Shown: positions 4,946 through 10,800 of the stretch, one piece after another
Layout: the number at the start of each line of letters is the position of its first letter
How positions within the stretch are numbered: the first letter of the stretch is position 1
From: Candidatus Nealsoniibacteriota bacterium
GTDB taxonomy: Bacteria > Patescibacteriota > Minisyncoccia > Minisyncoccales > GWA2-38-27
Assembly (NCBI GenBank): GCA_003559065.1
Contig: PWMZ01000060.1
Location: 1-10,800, forward strand
Length of the DNA: 10,800 bases
Direction: 5' to 3'
Program-made: the position numbers and the translations under genes
The notes under the pieces: generated by a model
Told to the model about the DNA's origin: nothing
Seen by the model: the letters and a program-made list of their open reading frames with translations, nothing else
The model's database searches: none

Positions 4946-6439
4946 ATGAAAAAAGATGATTTTTTTCAAAAAATGGAGGAATTTAAAATTGCCCTTACTT
5001 TTGATGACGTTCGTTTGAAATCGGGCTATTCAGAAATAATGCCAGATCAAGTAGATCTTCAATCTAAATTTTCTAAAAATGTTCACTTGAAAATTCCTAT
5101 TGTTAGTGCGGCCATGGATACCGTTACCGAGCACAAAATGGGGATTGCAATGGCTTTGTTGGGTGGTCTTGGGGTTATTCATAAAAACATGAGCCCTCGA
5201 GAACAAGCAAGCAAGGTTGCCAAGGTAAAATATTATTTAAACGGCCTTATTGACAAGCCTATTTGTGTTAATCAAAAACAGACCATTACCGAAATTTTAG
5301 AAATGAGAGAAAAAAAAGAGTATTCTTTCAGTACTTTTCCGGTAATTAATGATAAAAATCAACTGGTAGGTATTTTAAGCCAGAATGATTTTGAATTTTG
5401 CAGAGACAATTCGGCTCAAGCTAAAGAAATAATGTCTAAAAAGGTTGTTATTGCGTCTGAAGGAACGAGATTGGAAAAAGCCTATGAAATTATGGCCAAG
5501 AATAAGAAAAAAACCTTACCGCTTGTTAATAAAAACAAAGAAGTTGTTGGAATGTATGTTTTCAAAGATGTTCAAAGAATAATGATGAATAACCCGGCTG
5601 AATATAATACGGATGATAACGGTCAATTAATTGCGGCAGCGGCTATTGGAGTTAATGACTTTGAAAGGTTGGAACTTCTTATTCAAGAAAAAGTTAATGT
5701 AGTTGTTATAGATACCGCTCATGCTGATACAAAATTAGTAATTGAAAACCTGAAAGAAATTAAAAAGAATTATAATATAGATGTGGTTGTCGGCAATGTT
5801 TCTGAGCCAGAATCAGCCGAAAGACTAGCTAAAGCCGGAGCTGACGGGATTAAAGTTGGACAGGGCCCCGGTTCAATTTGTACTACGAGGATAATAGCTG
5901 GTATTGGTTCTCCTCAGGTAAGCGCTATTTATAGGTGTTCGCAAGTAGCTGATAAATACGGAATTCCAGTTTGTGCTGATGGAGGATTAAGATATTCAGG
6001 AGATATTCCTATTGCCATCGGAGCAGGCGCTTTTTCAGTAATGATGGGAGGAATGTTGTCAGGAACCAAAGAAGCTCCAGGTGACATTATTTTCAGAGAT
6101 GGTCGTCAATGGAAGAGCTATCGAGGAATGGGTTCTATCGGAGCCTTAAAAGAACATAAAGGTTCCAGGGAAAGATATAATCAGCTGCCTTTAAGTAAAA
6201 AAGAATTAATAGCAGAAGGGGTTGAAGGACTTAAGCTTTACAAAGGAAGGTTGAACGAGGTGATATTTCAATATGTTAATGGCTTGAAAAGAGGAATGGG
6301 TTATGTTGGTTGTTCTAATATAGAAGAACTTCGCCAAAAAGCTGATTTTATAAGAATAAGTGGTTCCGGAAAAACGGAATCTCATCCCCATGATGTTTTA
6401 ATAACTAGAGAGCCTCCGAATTATTCAATAGACGGTTAA
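4946..6439 (+). CDS. guaB: Inosine-5'-monophosphate dehydrogenase
   Basis: IMPDH oxidises IMP to XMP with NAD+, the committed step to guanine nucleotides. The 497 residues cover the full fold: TFDDVRL at 18-24, [10 protein letters not shown] at 53-62, a two-repeat CBS (Bateman) module at about 103-215, VIDTAH at 254-259, the loop GPGSICTTR at 307-315 with catalytic Cys312, ADGG at 344-347, MMGGMLSGT at 366-374, YRGMGS at 392-397, the flap Arg410-Tyr411 and EGVEG at 424-428. The CBS insertion and flap argue against GMP reductase. TFDDV is followed by Arg where Leu is usual, and KVG is followed by Gln where Ile is usual; neither is catalytic. The start sits 8 nt after a -10 box. Its TAA overlaps the stop codon of the convergent ZIP gene in a shared TTAA. 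Confidence 0.95.
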   Translation: MKKDDFFQKMEEFKIALTFDDVRLKSGYSEIMPDQVDLQSKFSKNVHLKIPIVSAAMDTVTEHKMGIAMALLGGLGVIHKNMSPREQASKVAKVKYYLNGLIDKPICVNQKQTITEILEMREKKEYSFSTFPVINDKNQLVGILSQNDFEFCRDNSAQAKEIMSKKVVIASEGTRLEKAYEIMAKNKKKTLPLVNKNKEVVGMYVFKDVQRIMMNNPAEYNTDDNGQLIAAAAIGVNDFERLELLIQEKVNVVVIDTAHADTKLVIENLKEIKKNYNIDVVVGNVSEPESAERLAKAGADGIKVGQGPGSICTTRIIAGIGSPQVSAIYRCSQVADKYGIPVCADGGLRYSGDIPIAIGAGAFSVMMGGMLSGTKEAPGDIIFRDGRQWKSYRGMGSIGALKEHKGSRERYNQLPLSKKELIAEGVEGLKLYKGRLNEVIFQYVNGLKRGMGYVGCSNIEELRQKADFIRISGSGKTESHPHDVLITREPPNYSIDG

Positions 6440-7242
6440 TGTTCATGATTTTTATGTTGCTCTGTATGTTCGTGGTCATGATAATCATCATGATCATCGT
6501 GTTCATGAGTATGGGGAGCTAACAAAGAAATCGAAAGCATAAGAACTATTCCTATAAAAAAAGCTAGCAAATGGGATAAAAAACATCTTTTATGACATGC
6601 TTGGTAGAAAGAATGGGGGATTAGGTCTTGAACAACAACAATCAAGAAGGCACCAGCGGAAATTCCCAAAAGAGGAGCTTCAAGGGTATGAAAAAAAGAA
6701 AGTAAAATAATGCTTCCTATAGAACCTATTAGGATAGTTCCAGAAACGGCAAAATTAATAAAAATTGCTTTTTTAATACTGTAACCCACTTTTCTTAAAA
6801 TAAAGAAAATAGAAGTTTCTTGGACTAATTCATGAATAAAGACACTGAGAGTAGTTATTATTCCTAAATTTAAGTTAACAGAGAAAGCAGCAGCTAATAA
6901 AACTCCATCACCGATATTATGGATAGCATTGCCGGTAAGAACCTTTCTGACATCTAATGATTTATTATCATGATCATGAGAGTAAGGGAGAATTTTAAAA
7001 ATAAGCCAAATACCAACAATTCCAACAATAATCCAAAAAAAACCAAGACCAATGGTTTCCGAATGAGCGATAGCTTCACTTCCTAGCTCGTAAGAAACAA
7101 ACAAAAAAATGCCGGCGGTAAAGCTTATCAAAACCCCTAAGTGCTTTTTTATTTTTTTGCCAATAATTTCCCAAAAAGAAATTGCTCCGCCGAGAGCAGC
7201 TAACATGACAATAAAAGAAGCGATAATTATTTCTAAAGCCAT
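6436..7242 (-). CDS. ZIP-family divalent metal transporter with a His-rich tail
   Basis: ZIP proteins bring Zn2+ and related divalent metals toward the cytoplasm. The 268-residue protein has about eight hydrophobic spans. The metal-site helices are recognisable: HNIGDG at 108-113 (His108, Asn109, Asp112) and HELVQE at 137-142 (His137, Glu138, Gln141, Glu142), matching the HNxxDG and HExxxE patterns. A short HDHD loop lies at 89-92. The tail from 244 to 268 has ten histidines among acidic residues; in ZIPs, His-rich segments are more often in a cytoplasmic loop between helices 3 and 4, so a C-terminal location is notable. Its start follows a near-consensus promoter with a 6-nt gap. It is convergent with guaB and divergent from the YfiH-type gene, sharing an 88-bp intergenic region. 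Zn is the likeliest substrate, but Fe or Mn cannot be excluded. Confidence 0.88.
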   Translation of the reverse strand: MALEIIIASFIVMLAALGGAISFWEIIGKKIKKHLGVLISFTAGIFLFVSYELGSEAIAHSETIGLGFFWIIVGIVGIWLIFKILPYSHDHDNKSLDVRKVLTGNAIHNIGDGVLLAAAFSVNLNLGIITTLSVFIHELVQETSIFFILRKVGYSIKKAIFINFAVSGTILIGSIGSIILLSFFHTLEAPLLGISAGAFLIVVVQDLIPHSFYQACHKRCFLSHLLAFFIGIVLMLSISLLAPHTHEHDDHDDYHDHEHTEQHKNHEH

Positions 7243-7248
7243 ATCACC

Positions 7249-7277
7249 ATTTTATATTTTTTTATTTCTACTGTCAA
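7249..7277 (-). promoter_or_regulatory. Promoter of the ZIP gene
   Basis: On the minus strand TTGACA (7272-7277) and TAAAAT (7249-7254) are 17 nt apart, and the -10 ends 6 nt before the ATG at 7242. The mRNA should be leaderless. It lies back to back with the promoter at 7285-7314. Confidence 0.75.
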
Positions 7278-7284
7278 TTACGAT

Positions 7285-7314
7285 TTGGAATATTTTTTTA
7301 CTTTGTGGTAAAAT
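7285..7314 (+). promoter_or_regulatory. Promoter of the YfiH-type gene
   Basis: An extended -10 TGGTAAAAT (7306-7314) is preceded after 18 nt by a weak -35 TTGGAA (7285-7290). The start near 7321 leaves about 10 nt before ATG 7331, without a Shine-Dalgarno. Confidence 0.6.
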
Positions 7315-7330
7315 ATAGCAATAAAAAAAT

Positions 7331-8266
7331 ATGAAAGAATCATCTTTTGAAAAAGAGCCAATAAAAGAATATACGGAAAAAATTGAAGATGGAGTTTGGA
7401 AACCAAGTATTTTTGAATCACACGAAGAACATCTTAGTTTTGGTGCTTCAACTAAAAAATTGAAAGAATTGATAAGAAGACCCGAAGGAAAAATTAGAAT
7501 TACCGGAGATCCAAAAAGGTTTGATAAAGAATTCTCCGAATTATCTGAAAAAGAAAAAACGAAAAAACTAGAAGCTGCTCGGATATTAGCAAGTTTGTTA
7601 AGAAAGGTTGCTCCTGAAGCTGATTCTCATGATATTGAAAAAAGTGGTTTGGAACATGAAAGTGATATTTTAGTTCTTAATGAGGACTATCTTAAATTAG
7701 ATAAAAAACAAAGAGCTCGCCGTCAAGCAGACGGAATAATCACTAATTTGAAGAAAAAACCTTTAATGGTCACTGGTGCTGACTGTGCTCCAGTAGGTAT
7801 TTATGATCCTGAAAAACAGGCTATTGGTGTTTTCCATTCTGGTTGGAGAGGAACGTTAGCCCAAATTTCTCCCAAAGGTATTGAAAAAATGACTCAAGAA
7901 TATGACTCGAAACCAGAAAATTTATTAGTTGTAATTGGTCCTTATGCCGACGGTGAAAGGTTTGAGGTCGGACAGGAAGTTTACGATAAATTTTCTCGAG
8001 TTGAGAATAAAAAAGGAGAGACTATTTATTCTGTTGAAGAAATGGGAAAAATTTTTAAGGAAAACCCTGAAAATCCTGGACATTATTTTTTAGATTCAGG
8101 AGAGGCGATTTACTTGTCTTTAATTAAAAATGGAGTTTTAAAAGAAAATATTCAAGTTTCTCAATATTCTACCATGAGCCCGGAAGGCAACTCTCTTTTT
8201 TCTTCCGAAAGAATCGAAGGAAGTAAAGAAAGGGATGCTTTTGCTTTTTTGATGGCTTTAAAATAG
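7331..8266 (+). CDS. YfiH/LACC1 laccase-domain protein (multicopper polyphenol oxidase family)
   Basis: Members of this family are often labelled polyphenol oxidase, but bacterial YlmD and human LACC1/FAMIN have been shown to process purine nucleosides (phosphorolysis and adenosine deamination) at a zinc site. The metal-ligand triad is visible: His109 in LEHESDI, Cys152 in GADCAPVG and His169 in VFHSGWRG. The neighbouring family blocks GPYADGERFEVG (203-214) and a C-terminal SLFSSERIEGS segment (288-298) also align. The protein is 311 residues, longer than the usual 240-270, because of a charged N-terminal extension and an insert at about 60-85. Its GP.....FEVG block lacks the cysteines seen in many members. 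It is divergent from the ZIP transporter and near guaB, so a nucleoside-salvage role is plausible. No Shine-Dalgarno precedes the ATG; the start fits the promoter. Confidence 0.85.
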   Translation: MKESSFEKEPIKEYTEKIEDGVWKPSIFESHEEHLSFGASTKKLKELIRRPEGKIRITGDPKRFDKEFSELSEKEKTKKLEAARILASLLRKVAPEADSHDIEKSGLEHESDILVLNEDYLKLDKKQRARRQADGIITNLKKKPLMVTGADCAPVGIYDPEKQAIGVFHSGWRGTLAQISPKGIEKMTQEYDSKPENLLVVIGPYADGERFEVGQEVYDKFSRVENKKGETIYSVEEMGKIFKENPENPGHYFLDSGEAIYLSLIKNGVLKENIQVSQYSTMSPEGNSLFSSERIEGSKERDAFAFLMALK

Positions 8267-8353
8267 AATTTATGACTTCTGTTAAAAACTCCATGCCTGT
8301 AAAAAAGATCTTGTCAGTATGCTTTTGAAGACATTATGGGATTTGAATCTTAA

Positions 8354-9550
8354 TTAGCTTTTTTCTGATGGGGATTTTTCTTGTACGGTTACTTGCTGAC
8401 TTGCTAAGTCATGGCTGAGTTTGTTGACGATTATAGGGGCAATAGTAACGGTGGCAATTGTTAAAACGACTATTGCCGCCAATATTTCTTGATCCAATAA
8501 TCCTTCTCCAAATCCCAAAAAAGCTACTGCTAAAGATGTTGATAGTTGAGGAATTGAAGCAGCTCCCAATAAAGCGCTTTCTCTATTATTAAAATTACCC
8601 AAGCGACCAGCTATCCAACCGCCAATAAACTTTGAGCCAACTAATCCTATTATAATAGAAAGGACAAGCAAGGTGGCAAAACCTTCAGAAAAAACCGAAA
8701 AATCGGTGGTAGCCCCTATAACCACGAAAAAAACAGGAATTAAAAATCCGTAACCCATGGTATGCAATTTGGCTTTTAGGAGTCGGCTTTCCATGGATTT
8801 TGATAGAATTAAACCGGCAAAAAAAGCAGCAATGATAGCGTGCAAACCTACCAGCTCAAAGAGAACGACAAAGCCGATAAGAACGAGCATGACGAACCTA
8901 AGTTCTTTTTCAAACAAGTCCTGTTTTTCGGCGTATTCTTCAGAGAAAAAGAATTTTCGAATTCGAGGAATAACTATAGCGGCAAGAACGACCAAAACAA
9001 TGATAAGGATATAAGACATTAAATTTAAAGGAGAAAAATCAGCGGTTAAAGCTTGTAAAAATATGGACAAGAAAATTAAACTTAAAGCATCAATAGCTAC
9101 CGTTGCACCAATAATTGTTTTTCCCAGATCAGAGCCAATTATTTTATTCGCCTGTAATTGAGGAATTAAAGCGGCGATAGCAGAAGACATAAAAATAATA
9201 CTCATTAAAATTGCTGCCGGCCAAGAATAACCAAAAGAAAGGATAATTAATCCTCCAACTAAAGCGGGGAAAAAGCCAATAAATAATCCGGTGAAAATTA
9301 TTCTTTTTTTTATCCCCCCTATACCGGAAGCGCGTGATTCAACTCCAGCCATAAACATTAGAAGAACTAATCCAATAGTGGCTAAAAAATCAATAGTGGG
9401 GTCAGTTTTAAATATTCCAAAACCGCTTGGGCCGATAATAATACCACCAGCGATAAGGGCTACCACCCAAGGAACTTTCATTCTGGAAAAAAGTTGAGAA
9501 AAAACAACGGCTACTAGTAAAATAATGAAGAAAGAAGAGAGAGTACTCAT
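8354..9550 (-). CDS. CPA2-type cation/proton antiporter, membrane domain only
   Basis: A 398-residue integral membrane protein with about 12 or 13 hydrophobic spans matches the Na+/H+ exchanger fold (KefB/GerN/NapA side). Recognisable parts are VPWVVALIAGGIIIGPSG (26-43), LLMFMAGVES (63-72), the helix-4 segment MSSAIAALIP (121-130), and the helix-5 Asp154 in VAIDALSL. In electrogenic members this site carries two adjacent Asp; here the first is Ile153, leaving one, which would fit an electroneutral exchanger. GLHAIIAAFFAGLILS (235-250) and a late GATTDF complete the pattern. There is no RCK/TrkA-N domain; after the last span comes a short Gln/Ser/Lys tail. The ion (Na+ or K+) cannot be read from the sequence. 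It is convergent with the YfiH-type gene, with 87 bp between and no clear terminator. Confidence 0.88.
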   Translation of the reverse strand: MSTLSSFFIILLVAVVFSQLFSRMKVPWVVALIAGGIIIGPSGFGIFKTDPTIDFLATIGLVLLMFMAGVESRASGIGGIKKRIIFTGLFIGFFPALVGGLIILSFGYSWPAAILMSIIFMSSAIAALIPQLQANKIIGSDLGKTIIGATVAIDALSLIFLSIFLQALTADFSPLNLMSYILIIVLVVLAAIVIPRIRKFFFSEEYAEKQDLFEKELRFVMLVLIGFVVLFELVGLHAIIAAFFAGLILSKSMESRLLKAKLHTMGYGFLIPVFFVVIGATTDFSVFSEGFATLLVLSIIIGLVGSKFIGGWIAGRLGNFNNRESALLGAASIPQLSTSLAVAFLGFGEGLLDQEILAAIVVLTIATVTIAPIIVNKLSHDLASQQVTVQEKSPSEKS

Positions 9551-9558
9551 ATATTAAA

Positions 9559-9567
9559 ATTTTAACA
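9559..9567 (-). promoter_or_regulatory. Extended -10 box of the antiporter gene
   Basis: TGTTAAAAT on the minus strand ends 8 nt before ATG 9550. No clear -35 and no Shine-Dalgarno; a leaderless mRNA is expected. Confidence 0.55.
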
Positions 9568-9623
9568 TATTTTAATAGAAAATAAAATTGTTTTTAATAT
9601 TTTTTTAACATTACCAAGACGAT

Positions 9624-9652
9624 TTGACTTTTTCTATAATCTATTCTATATT
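9624..9652 (+). promoter_or_regulatory. Promoter of ddh
   Basis: TTGACT (9624-9629) and TATATT (9647-9652) are 17 nt apart, giving a leader of about 38 nt. A TATAAT at 9635-9640 is too close to this -35 but could serve another upstream element. Confidence 0.65.
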
Positions 9653-9684
9653 AAAATAATATTTTACACACAGAACCTTAACAT

Positions 9685-9690
9685 AGGAGG
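9685..9690 (+). promoter_or_regulatory. Ribosome binding site of ddh
   Basis: A perfect AGGAGG lies 6 nt before ATG 9697, in contrast to the near-leaderless genes around it. Confidence 0.85.
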
Positions 9691-9696
9691 TGCTTT

Positions 9697-10701
9697 ATGA
9701 AGACGAAAGTCTTGATAGTTGGATATGGCAAGATGGGTAAGAGTTGTCTGAGTTTGCTTGATAAATATCCTGACCTTACGTTGTCCGGGATTGTCACCAG
9801 GCGACCCGATCAAGTTAAAGTCGGAAATTTACCAGTTTTTAATCTCAGTGAACCAGAGAGTTATCTGAGATGTGGGGCCGACGTGGCTGTTATGTGTGGT
9901 GGGTCCATGAACGATCTGCCGACTCAAACGCCTTTTATGGCGGAATACTTCTCTGTCACCGATACTTTTGATTTACACGGAAGGTTCGGTAACCAGGTTG
10001 AAGAAGATACCGGCCAACCGATTCTTGGCCACCAAATATTGGTTGACGCTATTTGCCAGACCTACAACCACACTGCAATTGTTGGCACTGGTTGGCACCC
10101 GGGTATGCTTTCAATGATGGAAGCTTTTTTCCGGGCTTTCTTTCCCGGCAGTGAAGTCTATATTTTTTATGGAACGAGTAAAGATGGCGGTGTTAGTTTA
10201 GGACACACCAATGCTCTTTTAAGACTTTCAGGAGTCATTGACGCTTTACAATGGACTCATGCCTATGAAGAGTCCATGGAAATGGCTCTAAACGGACAAA
10301 AACCAGAAAGGAAGCACTGGAGAGAATGTAAATTAGTAGTTTCTCCAGACGCTGATAAAAAAGAAATCGAAGAAAAAATACGGAGTATGAAAAAATATTA
10401 CGCCGAATATAATGTGATGATTGACTTTGTCACCCAGAAAGAGCTTGACGAAGAAAGGAAAATTCGCGGACTAGCTCATGATGGTATGGCAATAGTGGCC
10501 GGTCCTGCAGGCTTTATGGAATTCAAGCTTGGTTGGAACTCCAACCCCTTAGGTACAGCCGGAATTCTTCTGGCTTATGTCAGAGGAACTCATCGGCTGA
10601 ATCAAAAAGGACATTATGGATGTTTCAATGTCCTTGATGTTCCTGCAGCTGATCTTCTTCCTCCTTCTTATGATAAGGAAGAAAGACTCAAGTTGCTTTA
10701 A
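9697..10701 (+). CDS. ddh: meso-Diaminopimelate D-dehydrogenase
   Basis: Ddh makes meso-diaminopimelate in one step by NADPH-dependent reductive amination of tetrahydrodipicolinate, bypassing the acyl-blocked branches. The 334-residue protein aligns along its length with the Corynebacterium enzyme as I recall it: Rossmann GYGKMG (9-14), TRRPD (34-38; the Arg pair fits NADP), TDTFDLH (88-94, Asp92), VGTGWHPGM (129-137), SLGHTNALLRLSGV (167-180), GLAHDG (258-263, His261), NSNP (281-284) and GTHRLNQKG (297-305). The conserved TGWDPG reads TGWHPG here: His134 stands where an Asp contacts the substrate in characterised enzymes. It is about 14 residues longer than the 320-residue Corynebacterium protein, with part of the difference near 159-166. 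It is a single-gene unit with promoter, AGGAGG and terminator, and is GC-richer than neighbours. A related amino-acid dehydrogenase with altered substrate is the main alternative. Confidence 0.88.
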   Translation: MKTKVLIVGYGKMGKSCLSLLDKYPDLTLSGIVTRRPDQVKVGNLPVFNLSEPESYLRCGADVAVMCGGSMNDLPTQTPFMAEYFSVTDTFDLHGRFGNQVEEDTGQPILGHQILVDAICQTYNHTAIVGTGWHPGMLSMMEAFFRAFFPGSEVYIFYGTSKDGGVSLGHTNALLRLSGVIDALQWTHAYEESMEMALNGQKPERKHWRECKLVVSPDADKKEIEEKIRSMKKYYAEYNVMIDFVTQKELDEERKIRGLAHDGMAIVAGPAGFMEFKLGWNSNPLGTAGILLAYVRGTHRLNQKGHYGCFNVLDVPAADLLPPSYDKEERLKLL

Positions 10702-10712
10702 AAAGAATGAAC

Positions 10713-10750
10713 CCGGTAGTTCAAAAATGGACTACCGGTTTTTATTTTAA
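10713..10750 (+). terminator. Rho-independent terminator of ddh
   Basis: A ten-pair stem (10713-10722 with 10729-10738, one T·G) with a 6-base loop is followed by TTTTTATTTT. It starts 11 bases after the stop. Confidence 0.88.
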
Positions 10751-10780
10751 AATTTTTATTAAATAAATTATTTTAGAAAA

Positions 10781-10786
10781 TTGACA
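10781..10786 (+). promoter_or_regulatory. Possible -35 box of a gene beyond the window
   Basis: TTGACA stands in AT-rich DNA 14 bases before the window end; a -10 box 17 nt further on would fall outside. Confidence 0.3.
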
Positions 10787-10800
10787 GCTATTTTGAAAAA

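Noticed and set aside
8757..9022. Plus-strand open frames opposite the antiporter
   Set aside because: They are antisense to a clearly recognisable membrane protein, have no signals and no protein-like pattern.

Overview
This is an AT-rich bacterial chromosome segment. Its small, mostly monocistronic genes, near-leaderless starts and scavenging-type gene set suggest a Patescibacteria (CPR)-like or similarly reduced lineage. That placement is an inference; no rRNA or other phylogenetic marker is present. No tRNA, CRISPR array, insertion sequence or phage gene was recognised.

Layout. 1-537 is the 3' end of an unidentified protein cut by the window edge. 696-1046 is a compact minus-strand cassette for a 68-residue His/Gly-rich protein, with a consensus promoter, a palindrome near the start of the mRNA, a perfect Shine-Dalgarno and a terminator; an imperfect direct repeat flanks it. 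1336-2196 is a two-gene unit (a small WYL-like protein and a CYTH-fold protein). 2193-3450 is dapA with its own promoter, a roughly 140-nt leader and a terminator. 3477-4905 holds an unknown helical protein followed by a single-domain response regulator and a terminator. 4946-6439 is guaB (IMP dehydrogenase), converging on a ZIP metal transporter (6436-7242, minus). The transporter is divergent from a YfiH/LACC1-type purine nucleoside-processing protein (7331-8266). A CPA2-type cation/proton antiporter follows (8354-9550, minus). Finally ddh (9697-10701) has its own promoter and terminator.

Two styles of expression are mixed. Most genes (1336, 3477, 4946, 7331 and the minus genes starting at 7242 and 9550) have a -10 box, often of the extended TGnTAAAAT form, only 5-8 nt (16 nt for 7331) before the ATG and no Shine-Dalgarno, so their mRNAs should be leaderless or nearly so. 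The small His/Gly gene, dapA and ddh instead have -35/-10 promoters, real 5' leaders, GGAGG-type ribosome sites and strong terminators. Hand counts of single 60-base lines show higher G+C in them (about 57%, 43% and 43%) than in neighbours (about 30-33%). These three look like self-contained, possibly acquired units.

Functionally, DapA plus Ddh are two steps of the dehydrogenase route to meso-diaminopimelate/lysine (DapB, in between, is not in this window). GuaB and the YfiH-type protein both touch purine metabolism, and the ZIP transporter could supply the zinc the YfiH-type protein needs. The response regulator has no kinase nearby.
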